A stretch of DNA of 42,354 nucleotides, from assembly GCA_016212505.1 (NCBI GenBank), contig JACRGB010000027.1:1-42354 (forward strand), written 5' to 3'. The notes under the pieces are model-generated. The model had not been told where the DNA came from and did no database searches. It saw nothing but the letters and a program-made list of their open reading frames with translations. A program made the position numbers and the translations under genes. Positions 22,191-29,426 of the stretch are shown piece after piece; the first letter of the stretch is position 1, and each line of letters opens with the position of its first letter. The stretch comes from Microcaldota archaeon. GTDB lineage: Archaea > Micrarchaeota > Micrarchaeia > Anstonellales > Bilamarchaeaceae.

Positions 22191-24023
22191 ATGAAATATC
22201 TGAATTTTCTTTTTGCTAAAGAGCATCGTATGGAGATAATCCGTATTGGCATAGTTGGTCTTGCAAGTATTTTATTCTGGATGCAAATTCTTCCGTTTCC
22301 AGCACTTCTTGTAGCGATAGGATTTGGGGTCTACTCACTTATTAAGACGGCTGTTTTGGAGCTAATACATGAGAGAAAAATTGGAACTGAACTGTTCATT
22401 TCAATTGCTGTTATTATAGGCATCTTAGGCCAAGAGTATCTTGCTGCGGCGATAGTACTCATGATTATCTTGATCGCAGAGTATATAGCCAGTGTCAATA
22501 CTGAAACAACGCGAGCTTCAATTCAAGATCTTATTGGTACAATCCCAACAACCACCATAGTTTATCGAAACAACAAAGAGACAACAGTAAAAATAGAGGA
22601 GGTTCGTATTGGTGATCTCACTCTTGCTCGCACTGGTGAAAGAATACTAGTCGATGGCGTTGTCATTAAAGGAACTGCAACAATCAACCAAGCACCAATC
22701 ACAGGTGAAAATACTCCGCAAGAGAAGAATGAAGACGACACTGTCTACGCCGGTACCATTGTTACTAGTGGTGCAATCAATATTCAAGTAACCAAACTTG
22801 TACAAGACACCGTCTTTGCACGTATTATTAAGCTGGTGGAAGATGCAGAGCAAAATCAAGCACCAATCGAAAAACTTACTGATAAAATCGCTTCATACCT
22901 CATTCCGATTGTATTCCTCTTTGTTATTGGAGTATATTTGTATACGCGAGATGTGAAAATGGTTATTGCGGTACTCATATTCACATCCCCAGCAGAGCTT
23001 GGGCTTGCTACGCCACTTGTAACAATTTCAGGTGTTGCACGTGCAGCGAAAGAAGGAATTCTTATCAAAGGAGGACTCTACCTTGAAGAACTTGCAAAAG
23101 TAGATACTTTCGTGTTTGACAAAACAGGTACACTCACAAGCGGCATACCAAGTGTTCACTCAGTCATATCATACGACAAAAAGTACACTGAAAAAGAAGT
23201 TCTTGCGTTTGCAGCTGCCGCAGACCGACGATCAAGCCATCCTATCGCAAAAACTATTGTCGCATTCGCAATGCAACAAAAAGTCAGTGTGGCAGAACCA
23301 ACACAATTTATTGTAGTGCACGGTAGGGGAGTACGTGCTACTGTGAAAGGGAAAACTGTCCTAGTGGGTAATAAAGAATTCTTTAGCGAAAACAATATCC
23401 CAATTTCTCAGGAGATCTCACAAACAACCATATTCATCGCAGTGGATAATAGCCTCATCGGTGCGATTACCATTAGCGATACGATTCGTCCAGAAGCAAA
23501 AAAAGCCATCGAGCTGCTACGCACAAGCGGGGTCAAACATTTCTACATGCTCACAGGAGACAATGAAAAAAGTGCGCAAACTGTTGCACAAGCGATAGGC
23601 ATTAGCGAATGGAAGGCAAATCTGCTACCAGAAGAAAAAATCGATTACATCAAAACATTGCAAAAACAAGGGCGCATGGTTGCAATGGTCGGTGATGGAA
23701 TCAACGATGCCCCAGCACTTGCACAAGCAAACATTGGACTTGCAATAGGGGCAAGTGGTACACAGGCAGCAATGGATGTGGCAGACATCGTCCTTGTAGA
23801 TGATAACCTGCTCAAAATCGCACGCGCAAAGGCAATAAGCAAACGCTCGTATCGTACCATCAAAGAAAATCTATTCGTAGGGGTAGGAGTCGTGCACGTC
23901 ATCGGCATCATACTTGTACTCTCACATATCATAGGACCAGTCGAGGCAGCAGCAATACACCTAGTACCAGATGTTGCAGTATTACTGAATTCAGTAAAAC
24001 TTTTGAGGGTAAAAATTGAATAA
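22191..24023 (+). CDS. P1B-type metal-transporting ATPase with SPA motif
   Basis: A 610-aa P-type ATPase without an N-terminal metal-binding domain. It has an actuator loop with PITGEN, phosphorylation site DKTGTLTSG (Asp about 310), the P1B-specific SSHPIAK dipeptide HP (about 350), and GDGINDAPALAQA. The membrane metal site in helix 6, normally CPC, SPC or CPH, reads TSPAELGLATP here, so no cysteine is present. Its substrate is therefore unusual: Co/Fe-type SPC pumps are the nearest known pattern. The next gene is an FTR1-like iron permease, which supports iron or a related ion. Base use is a little different from the zinc operon. Confidence 0.88.
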   Translation: MKYLNFLFAKEHRMEIIRIGIVGLASILFWMQILPFPALLVAIGFGVYSLIKTAVLELIHERKIGTELFISIAVIIGILGQEYLAAAIVLMIILIAEYIASVNTETTRASIQDLIGTIPTTTIVYRNNKETTVKIEEVRIGDLTLARTGERILVDGVVIKGTATINQAPITGENTPQEKNEDDTVYAGTIVTSGAINIQVTKLVQDTVFARIIKLVEDAEQNQAPIEKLTDKIASYLIPIVFLFVIGVYLYTRDVKMVIAVLIFTSPAELGLATPLVTISGVARAAKEGILIKGGLYLEELAKVDTFVFDKTGTLTSGIPSVHSVISYDKKYTEKEVLAFAAAADRRSSHPIAKTIVAFAMQQKVSVAEPTQFIVVHGRGVRATVKGKTVLVGNKEFFSENNIPISQEISQTTIFIAVDNSLIGAITISDTIRPEAKKAIELLRTSGVKHFYMLTGDNEKSAQTVAQAIGISEWKANLLPEEKIDYIKTLQKQGRMVAMVGDGINDAPALAQANIGLAIGASGTQAAMDVADIVLVDDNLLKIARAKAISKRSYRTIKENLFVGVGVVHVIGIILVLSHIIGPVEAAAIHLVPDVAVLLNSVKLLRVKIE

Positions 24024-24088
24024 ACTATCATCATTTAGGATTTCTTTCAAAACCTAATTCTTTTCGGCTACAATATATATTCGTCTAA

Positions 24089-24916
24089 ATGCCATCTATA
24101 CCATTCATGATCGCAGAGTTTATCGTGATGTTTAGAGAGAGTCTTGAAGTGGCATTCGTCATCGGTATCATCCTTGCTTACCTCCACAAGACCAAGAACC
24201 AAGATCAGGAGAAACACGTCTGGCTTGGTGTGTGCTCAGGTATATTGATAAGCATAGCGCTTGTATTCGCTTTCCAGGCATTGAAAATAGAGTTCGAGGA
24301 CCATGAGGAAATTTTTGAAGGATTCTTCATGATCACAACCGCCGCTCTCGTGAGCTGGCTAATCCTTTGGGTAGTAAAGCAGAAAAAGATAGTGGAGAAT
24401 CTCCAAAGTGAAGTTAAAGTCGTGCTCGAGAAGAATGGAATGTTCGGCCTTTTCCTGCTTGCCCTAACCGCTACTCTTCGCGAGTCTGTAGAATCAGTAT
24501 TGTTTATGGCTGGCATTTACATCAATGCCGGTGCAATATCGCTTCTTGGCGGATTCCTCGGTATTGCAGCAGCAGTGATAGTAGGCATCCTAGTTTTCGA
24601 ATATGCTGTAAGATTCAACATTGGTCTCTTCTTCAAGGCCACCACGGTCATACTTGTCCTGCTTACCGCCGGGCTCTTCTCTCAAGGGCTGCATGAACTC
24701 CAAGAGGCGAAAGTGCTTCCAGAGTGGATCGAGCATGTGTACGATATAAACCCGCCACAGAATCCTGATGGCACCTATCCGCTTCTCCATGAGAAAGGAG
24801 CGATCGGAGGCGTGTTCAAGGGTCTGATAGGCTATGATGGCGATCCGAGCGACCTTCAGGTGGCCGGCTATCTGGCTTATGTGGCAGTCATGTACGCTGT
24901 TTACAAAAGGAACTGA
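24089..24916 (+). CDS. FTR1-family iron permease
   Basis: A 275-aa membrane protein with about seven helices and two REXXE iron-binding motifs, FRESLEVAF (about 15-23) and LRESVESVLF, as in Ftr1/EfeU. The start may be the internal ATG at 24107 (MIAEFIVMFRESLE), which matches the family's usual opening; a TATA-like AATATATATT lies 15-35 nt upstream. No multicopper oxidase or EfeO/EfeB partner is nearby. Next to the SPA-type P1B ATPase, it suggests an iron-handling pair acting in opposite directions. Confidence 0.88.
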   Translation: MPSIPFMIAEFIVMFRESLEVAFVIGIILAYLHKTKNQDQEKHVWLGVCSGILISIALVFAFQALKIEFEDHEEIFEGFFMITTAALVSWLILWVVKQKKIVENLQSEVKVVLEKNGMFGLFLLALTATLRESVESVLFMAGIYINAGAISLLGGFLGIAAAVIVGILVFEYAVRFNIGLFFKATTVILVLLTAGLFSQGLHELQEAKVLPEWIEHVYDINPPQNPDGTYPLLHEKGAIGGVFKGLIGYDGDPSDLQVAGYLAYVAVMYAVYKRN

Positions 24917-25015
24917 TGCAATTCCCACGAAGAGAACGTTTCCCCCTCCGCGGTTCGGAATTAAACATAAATGCGGCTTAACTGGTTGTCTACAAATAGG
25001 GATTCGCTCCAGAAT

Positions 25016-26089
25016 CTATCGAACAAAGAAGAAAAGAGTTGCAATTATCAAGTACATTATCATTAGTTGTGCCCCTTCAAACCAATTGCATCTTCCATCA
25101 CTTGAGATTTCATTTACGATTAAAATACTGGCAAAAACAGCTATTATCTCAAATGGTGTAAACACTAAATCCATCGTCTTATTGATAAGTGATGCTACAA
25201 GGACACAAATCGGAACAACAAACATCGCTATTTGCAGGCTTGAGCCGACAGTGACATTGATTGACAAATCTATATTATTTTTCAAAGCAAAGGAAACTGA
25301 GCTTATGTGTTCTGCTGCATTGCCCACTAAGGCAACTATAACTGCACCGATAAACAGTTCAGTTAAACCAAATTGATGACCGACTGCCTCAATGTGACCT
25401 ACAAAAACTTCACTGACTAGTGCAAGTGCGATAGTTGATAATGCAAGTACCGTAATAGAAAAATTCCTACTCCAATGTGGTTTTTCTTTCCGTTCTTCTT
25501 CACTTTCCCTAAAGAGATGCTGATGTGTTTTAAGCGAAAAGACCATGCTAAGTACGTATGTTCCAATTAACAATATCGAAACCACCGTACTAAGGGTTTG
25601 CTCGTCATTTCCCCTGTGCTCTACTGGCACAAAATGGAACAGGCTCGGTATCATTATGCTCATAAATGCGATTAAGAGCATTGTTGAGTTGAGACCAGCC
25701 AAATTAGTTGAAAACTTTTGTTCCTTGTTTTTTAGCCCACCTACAAACATACTTAGTCCAAGAACAAAAAGCAGGTTTCCTATGATACTTCCTGCAATTG
25801 ACGCCTTCACCAATTCTTCAAGTCCTTTATTAATCGCAATTAATGCAATGATCAATTCTGCTGCGTTTCCAAATGTCACGTTTAATAGACTTCCAAGCTG
25901 CCCTCCGTATATTTTAGCAAGTTCTTCGGTGGCATGGCCCATCTTGGATGCAAGAGGTAGGATTGCCAGAAGGGACACAGTAAACAATGTTGTACTGTCC
26001 CCAAGTCCACTATAGCTTAAGAGTAAAGAGATAGGGACGAAAACTAACAATAAATCCATTATTGCAAATTCATATTTTCCAATTTTCAT
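25016..26089 (-). CDS. Ca2+/H+ antiporter (CaCA superfamily, CAX type)
   Basis: About 357 aa from ATG 26089 (MKIGKYEFAIMD); the 34 extra residues in the track look untranslated. Eleven or so membrane helices carry the two alpha repeats, FGNAAELIIALIAI and VGNAAEHISSVSFALK, whose acidic residues bind the cation, separated by an acidic/basic loop (ESEEERKEK). It exports Ca2+ or similar cations against H+. A second CaCA exchanger of another subfamily lies 700 bases upstream on the same strand. Confidence 0.92.
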   Translation of the reverse strand: MKIGKYEFAIMDLLLVFVPISLLLSYSGLGDSTTLFTVSLLAILPLASKMGHATEELAKIYGGQLGSLLNVTFGNAAELIIALIAINKGLEELVKASIAGSIIGNLLFVLGLSMFVGGLKNKEQKFSTNLAGLNSTMLLIAFMSIMIPSLFHFVPVEHRGNDEQTLSTVVSILLIGTYVLSMVFSLKTHQHLFRESEEERKEKPHWSRNFSITVLALSTIALALVSEVFVGHIEAVGHQFGLTELFIGAVIVALVGNAAEHISSVSFALKNNIDLSINVTVGSSLQIAMFVVPICVLVASLINKTMDLVFTPFEIIAVFASILIVNEISSDGRCNWFEGAQLMIMYLIIATLFFFVR

Positions 26090-26130
26090 TTTAGATCTTA
26101 AGAATAGATAGATGGGATGTTTTTTATTCC

Positions 26131-26169
26131 CAACTTGGTAAGCCACGCAGTTTGCTGCGTGGTTGGGGC
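26131..26169. repeat. Perfect hairpin CCACGCAG/CTGCGTGG with outer arms
   Basis: CCACGCAG-TTTG-CTGCGTGG (26144-26163), enclosed by CCCAAC/GTTGGGG, in the gap upstream of the CAX gene. It has the look of an IS200/IS605 end or a REP-like hairpin. Confidence 0.45.
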
Positions 26170-26252
26170 GAGTACTTATTTCTGGATACATTTCTGCCTG
26201 TCTTCCTATCTAACGCGAGTTCAGGGAAAACTTGAGAAGTACGTGAAGGTGA

Positions 26253-26712
26253 TCATTGGCAAGCTGTATGCCAATCAGTAACGATTTCTTTCTGCGCTTC
26301 ATCTAACGGCATGTCTTCGTCACAAACTTTTTTATGGCATAAATTCTCTATTTTGTCTTTTGCGTTAGGTATGGATCCATATTCGGGCCATAAGTTCCTT
26401 GGGTCTGTTGGATGTCCACCAAGTTCCAGGGGTATCAGATGGTCTTCTTCGTACTGACTCATGTTTGTATCCGAATAGCCATAATCTACTATACCCTGTT
26501 TTTTGAGATTATTTGTATAGTATGTGGACGGCCTTATAGTTGTTGTAAATCCACTAGCGCAGATTGTTTGTTGGATATTCTCTTGCGTTACATTCGGATT
26601 TATAGCTCCGGGGGGTGCAGCTTGAATCAGGCAATCCATTGTCAGAATGGCAGTTAGGTGTTGAATTACAACCAAATAGGAAAAGACCGACAAATATGAG
26701 CAGTAACTTCAC
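26253..26712 (-). pseudogene. Secreted lipoprotein HNH-type nuclease, frameshifted at a C-run
   Basis: A GTG start at 26712 after AAAGGTG opens LLLIFVGLFLFGC, a lipoprotein signal peptide with Cys about 15, then PNCHSDNGLPDSSCTP. That frame becomes nonsense after six C residues near 26612, while the neighbouring frame continues GAINPNVTQENIQQTICASG and YEEDHLIPLELGGHPTDPRNLWPE, an HNH-like nuclease region (DHLIPLELGG...N) seen in secreted proteins of bacteria. With five Cs instead of six, the two parts join as SCTP-GAINP. It would be a surface-anchored nuclease of about 150 aa. It is probably horizontally acquired; broken or misassembled. Confidence 0.75.
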
Positions 26713-26767
26713 TTCTTCACCTTTTTCTATCTTTGCATCAGAATAAAAGTTAATTAAATTATATGAA

Positions 26768-27745
26768 CTACAATAGAAATTCTGCCAATACCGAAGCTCC
26801 ATACAATCCAAGTAGAATCAAACCTTCGGTTTTGCCCATTTTTCCTTTGAGCAGAAATACGAATGATACGAGTGTAGTTATTATTAGTGCTGGAGCAGTT
26901 ATCAATCCGAATTTAGCTGGTAGTAGTATCGGTTGTGCTAGCGCAACAACTCCAAGTGTGAAAAAGAGAGTGAATATATTGGAACCTATGGATTGCGAAA
27001 CTGCCAATTCGTCAAAACCCTTTCTCGAAGCTTGAATTGCCACGATAAGATTCGGTAAACTCGGCCCTAAAGCGCCTAGGGTCACCCCCAGCAGGGTGTC
27101 AGAGATACTAAACACAATTCCAAGTTCAATCAACCCGCGTGTGAATAGTTCTGATCCAACAAGCAACAAAATTCCGCCTATTATAAAAATATGACTGCCA
27201 TTTTTTACCGATGTGAACTCGTGCATTTTTCCAAAACTGATCAATGTTTTTGAGAGTGCTTCTGCTTCTTTTTTCTTTTCACTATTTGCAAGTTGTTTTT
27301 CTTGGACGTATACGTTTACTGTATAAGCTATGAACAATAATATAAATATCAACCCATCCCGTTGTGTGATTTTTAGGTCTTCAAGTGCGATTAATGAAAC
27401 GACTAAAGTTGCCACGAGCATAAATATGCCATCTCGGGTAACTACGTGTTTTGGTATGCGAATTGTTTTAAGAAAAACAGTTATGCCAAGTACAAGCCCT
27501 AAGTTTACAATAACCGAACCAAGACTTACCCCTACGCTGATTTGCTCATGATTCTTTATTAATGCTGATAAAGCAACTAGCAGTTCAGGAAGACTAAGCA
27601 TTATTGAAACAAATATCAGACCTACTGCAATATTAGTTGTTCCAAGTTTACTTGCCACCGTATTAGAAGAATCTGTCACCCATTCTGATCCTTTAAGAAG
27701 CAGGTAGGTACCGACCAACAAGAATAAAAGTGCAAAAATCATCAA
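26768..27745 (-). CDS. Na+/Ca2+ exchanger-like protein (CaCA, YrbG type)
   Basis: A 325-aa protein with about ten membrane helices in two repeats. The first alpha repeat, SIMLSLPELLVALSALIKNHEQISVGVSLGSVIVN, and the second, LGALGPSLPNLIVAIQASRKGFDELAVSQSIGSNIF, are characteristic of the YrbG/NCX branch, with Glu and Asn/Ser in place of the canonical acidic pair in the second repeat. A cytoplasmic lysine-rich loop separates them. Probably cation export; exact ion unknown. Confidence 0.88.
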   Translation of the reverse strand: MMIFALLFLLVGTYLLLKGSEWVTDSSNTVASKLGTTNIAVGLIFVSIMLSLPELLVALSALIKNHEQISVGVSLGSVIVNLGLVLGITVFLKTIRIPKHVVTRDGIFMLVATLVVSLIALEDLKITQRDGLIFILLFIAYTVNVYVQEKQLANSEKKKEAEALSKTLISFGKMHEFTSVKNGSHIFIIGGILLLVGSELFTRGLIELGIVFSISDTLLGVTLGALGPSLPNLIVAIQASRKGFDELAVSQSIGSNIFTLFFTLGVVALAQPILLPAKFGLITAPALIITTLVSFVFLLKGKMGKTEGLILLGLYGASVLAEFLL

Positions 27746-27883
27746 ATATTTAACTGCTAATAGAGATTTAAAATATCATCATAAATCATCTTTATTTATC
27801 TTAATTCGTTTTCTCTGTTTCGATCCTATGTTATCAATGCAGGAAAATTTTCTGCTCAGTCAATTACCTAACTTCCTTCAGGC

Positions 27884-27934
27884 CAGCATTTATATAGAAC
27901 TAGCGATTTATTTACCTCGACAAAAAGGGCAAAA
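27884..27934 (+). repeat. 51-bp promoter-like repeat, left copy
   Basis: CAGCATTTATA, then 19 variable bases, then 21 identical bases beginning ACCTCGACAAAAAGGGCAAA. An identical arrangement occurs exactly 1400 bases downstream, so the pair flanks the AAA_14 gene. TTTATA placed about 25 nt before the conserved block looks like a TATA box and transcript start. No gene is seen downstream here before the convergent AAA gene. Confidence 0.6.
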
Positions 27935-27949
27935 CTTAGGCTGTTCAAA

Positions 27950-27971
27950 GGTTTACGCTATAACGTAAACC
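27950..27971. terminator. Hairpin at the end of the AAA_14 gene
   Basis: GGTTTACG-CTATAA-CGTAAACC overlaps the stop codon of the ATPase gene and probably terminates it. Confidence 0.4.
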
Positions 27972-29142
27972 ATTGAGTGATCTGTTTCTCGCCACTCAAT
28001 AAAAACGTCTTTTTGGTTTTATGCTCTTTTGAAAACTGTTCCAATGAAGACGTTTCCCGTGCGGGTGCTTCTTGCGTTGCACAAACATTAATGGCTGTAA
28101 GTTCAAGGCCTTCCTTAACAATAAAATCTATTTCAAAATCATTAGAGTAATACTGAATTTCTTTTCCTGACCTTAGAAGTTCAATTGCTACTGCATTTTC
28201 AGTTCTTCTACCGAAATCTAATGAGAATGACTTTGAAATCGCAGCCTGTAAACCCGTATCATAAGCATAATATCTTCTTGGTTTTTCCATTGCCTTCTTC
28301 AACGAATATGAAAATGCAGGTACATGAAATGCAATAAAAGCATCTTCAAGATAGGACAAATACATCTTAATGGCATCAAAAGAAAGACCAGTCATTGCTC
28401 TGAGCTTGTTATAGCTGAACAATTTTCCAGAATTAGTTATAACATATACTGCAAGAGTTCGCAACGTAGGTACATCTCTTACTTCGTATCTTGTGGAGAT
28501 ATCTCGGGTTATAGCACTATCGAAGTATTCTTCGAGCATACGAAGACGTTTTTCAGGATTTTTTTCCAAAACGACTGCAGGATAACCTCCAATTTCCAAA
28601 TAATCTTTTAGAGCTGCTTTAGGGTGAACTTTTTTGAACTCTTTAAAGGAAAAGGGAAGTACAAGGAAACCTAAGCCCCGACCTCCTAACGTAGTAGAGA
28701 ATTCAGAACTTAATAGTTTTGCAGATGAACCTGTGACAAAAATCTTGAAAGTTTTTTTATCTACATTTACCCTTACCCACTTCTCCCAGTTAGGAACATT
28801 TTGAATTTCGTCTAAAAAAATATATTTTGGTTTTTTATTGAACGTTTTGGTGAATTCTGCCATAATATCATCAAGGAATGAGGTCGAGAGTAATCCTGAG
28901 AACGATGGCTCCTCAAAGTTAACATAAAGGCAGGAGTGTTTTCCATGCTTATCTGCAAGGAAAGAGAGGATCTGGAGGCACACAGTCGTTTTTCCTGAAC
29001 GCCTGGGTCCATAGAAATAAACTGCATCTGGTCCATGTATCAGTTCTTTGGCTTTTTCAGTTACATCTCTGGGAATTCCAAGATCTGGCTTTCTAGTCCA
29101 ATAATTCCAGCTTTCGATGATTTTCCAAATGCGTTCTTCCAT
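27958..29142 (-). CDS. AAA_14/DUF4143 ATP-binding protein
   Basis: A 394-aa protein of the large archaeal/bacterial AAA_14-DUF4143 family. Walker A is YGPRRSGKTT (about 44-53), Walker B is KYIFLDEIQNVPNWEKWV, and FVTGSSAKLLSSEFSTTLGGR is the sensor/arginine region. The C-terminal DUF4143 part ends with YYSNDFEIDFIVKEG and AINVC, a PD-(D/E)xK-like fold in this family. Function is not established; members are common in horizontally transferred regions. It is a solitary gene flanked by 51-bp repeats on both sides. Confidence 0.9.
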   Translation of the reverse strand: MEERIWKIIESWNYWTRKPDLGIPRDVTEKAKELIHGPDAVYFYGPRRSGKTTVCLQILSFLADKHGKHSCLYVNFEEPSFSGLLSTSFLDDIMAEFTKTFNKKPKYIFLDEIQNVPNWEKWVRVNVDKKTFKIFVTGSSAKLLSSEFSTTLGGRGLGFLVLPFSFKEFKKVHPKAALKDYLEIGGYPAVVLEKNPEKRLRMLEEYFDSAITRDISTRYEVRDVPTLRTLAVYVITNSGKLFSYNKLRAMTGLSFDAIKMYLSYLEDAFIAFHVPAFSYSLKKAMEKPRRYYAYDTGLQAAISKSFSLDFGRRTENAVAIELLRSGKEIQYYSNDFEIDFIVKEGLELTAINVCATQEAPARETSSLEQFSKEHKTKKTFLLSGEKQITQWFTL

Positions 29143-29245
29143 TTAGTATAATCGTTGATGAAGTATTTAAAGGTATACGTTATATCGTAAGCACATAAAA
29201 ATGGCCCATCTTATACATATGTAGGTCAACTAAAGAGCTGATTTG

Positions 29246-29261
29246 CTTAACCTAGGTTAAG
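29246..29261. promoter_or_regulatory. 16-bp perfect palindrome
   Basis: CTTAACCTAGGTTAAG lies about 105 nt upstream of the AAA_14 start and 23 nt before the right 51-bp repeat. A possible operator; no other copy noticed. Confidence 0.4.
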
Positions 29262-29283
29262 TATTTGGAGTTCAATCATAGCG

Positions 29284-29334
29284 CAGCATTTATAAGCCTC
29301 AGCCCTTAGAACGACCTCGACAAAAAGGGCAAAA
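29284..29334 (+). repeat. 51-bp promoter-like repeat, right copy
   Basis: Same layout as 27884: CAGCATTTATA, 19-base spacer, 21-base block. The spacers differ, so the conserved parts are the likely functional ones, again consistent with a TATA box and the 5' end of a transcript. Confidence 0.6.
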
Positions 29335-29391
29335 AGACGTGTGCGTCCTCAGGACTGATCTGAGGTTTTGCTCCCTGCATTTAGTTTTTTT
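29314..29391 (+). ncRNA. Candidate small structured RNA
   Basis: Downstream of the TATA-like box of the right repeat lies a 78-nt stretch without an ORF. It contains the conserved ACCTCGACAAAAAGGGC leader, hairpins GACG-TGTG-CGTC and CCTCAG-GACTGAT-CTGAGG, and ends with a TTTTTTT run. This is the layout of a small non-coding transcript. It includes the tRNA-end-like 13-mer near its 3' end. No known RNA family is recognised. Confidence 0.4.
29367..29391 (+). repeat. tRNA-3'-end-like direct repeat, copy 1
   Basis: TTTGCTCCCTGCA followed by TTTAGTTTTTT. It matches the copy at 32166 over 25 bases with two mismatches (one up to the T-run), and shares TGCTCCCTGCA with the 3' end of tRNA-Leu at 8144. 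Confidence 0.55.
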
Positions 29392-29426
29392 CTATAAACA
29401 CAAAATTTTCTATCAAATTCACCGAG

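Noticed and set aside
26170-26281. Plus-strand frame reading ...GKLEKYVKVIIGKLYANQ
   Set aside because: No start codon with ribosome site, and it overlaps the real HNH gene end; probably coincidental.
27884-29334. CRISPR-like array from the two 51-bp repeats
   Set aside because: Only two copies exactly 1400 bp apart with a gene between; conserved TATA-like part and variable spacer fit promoters better.
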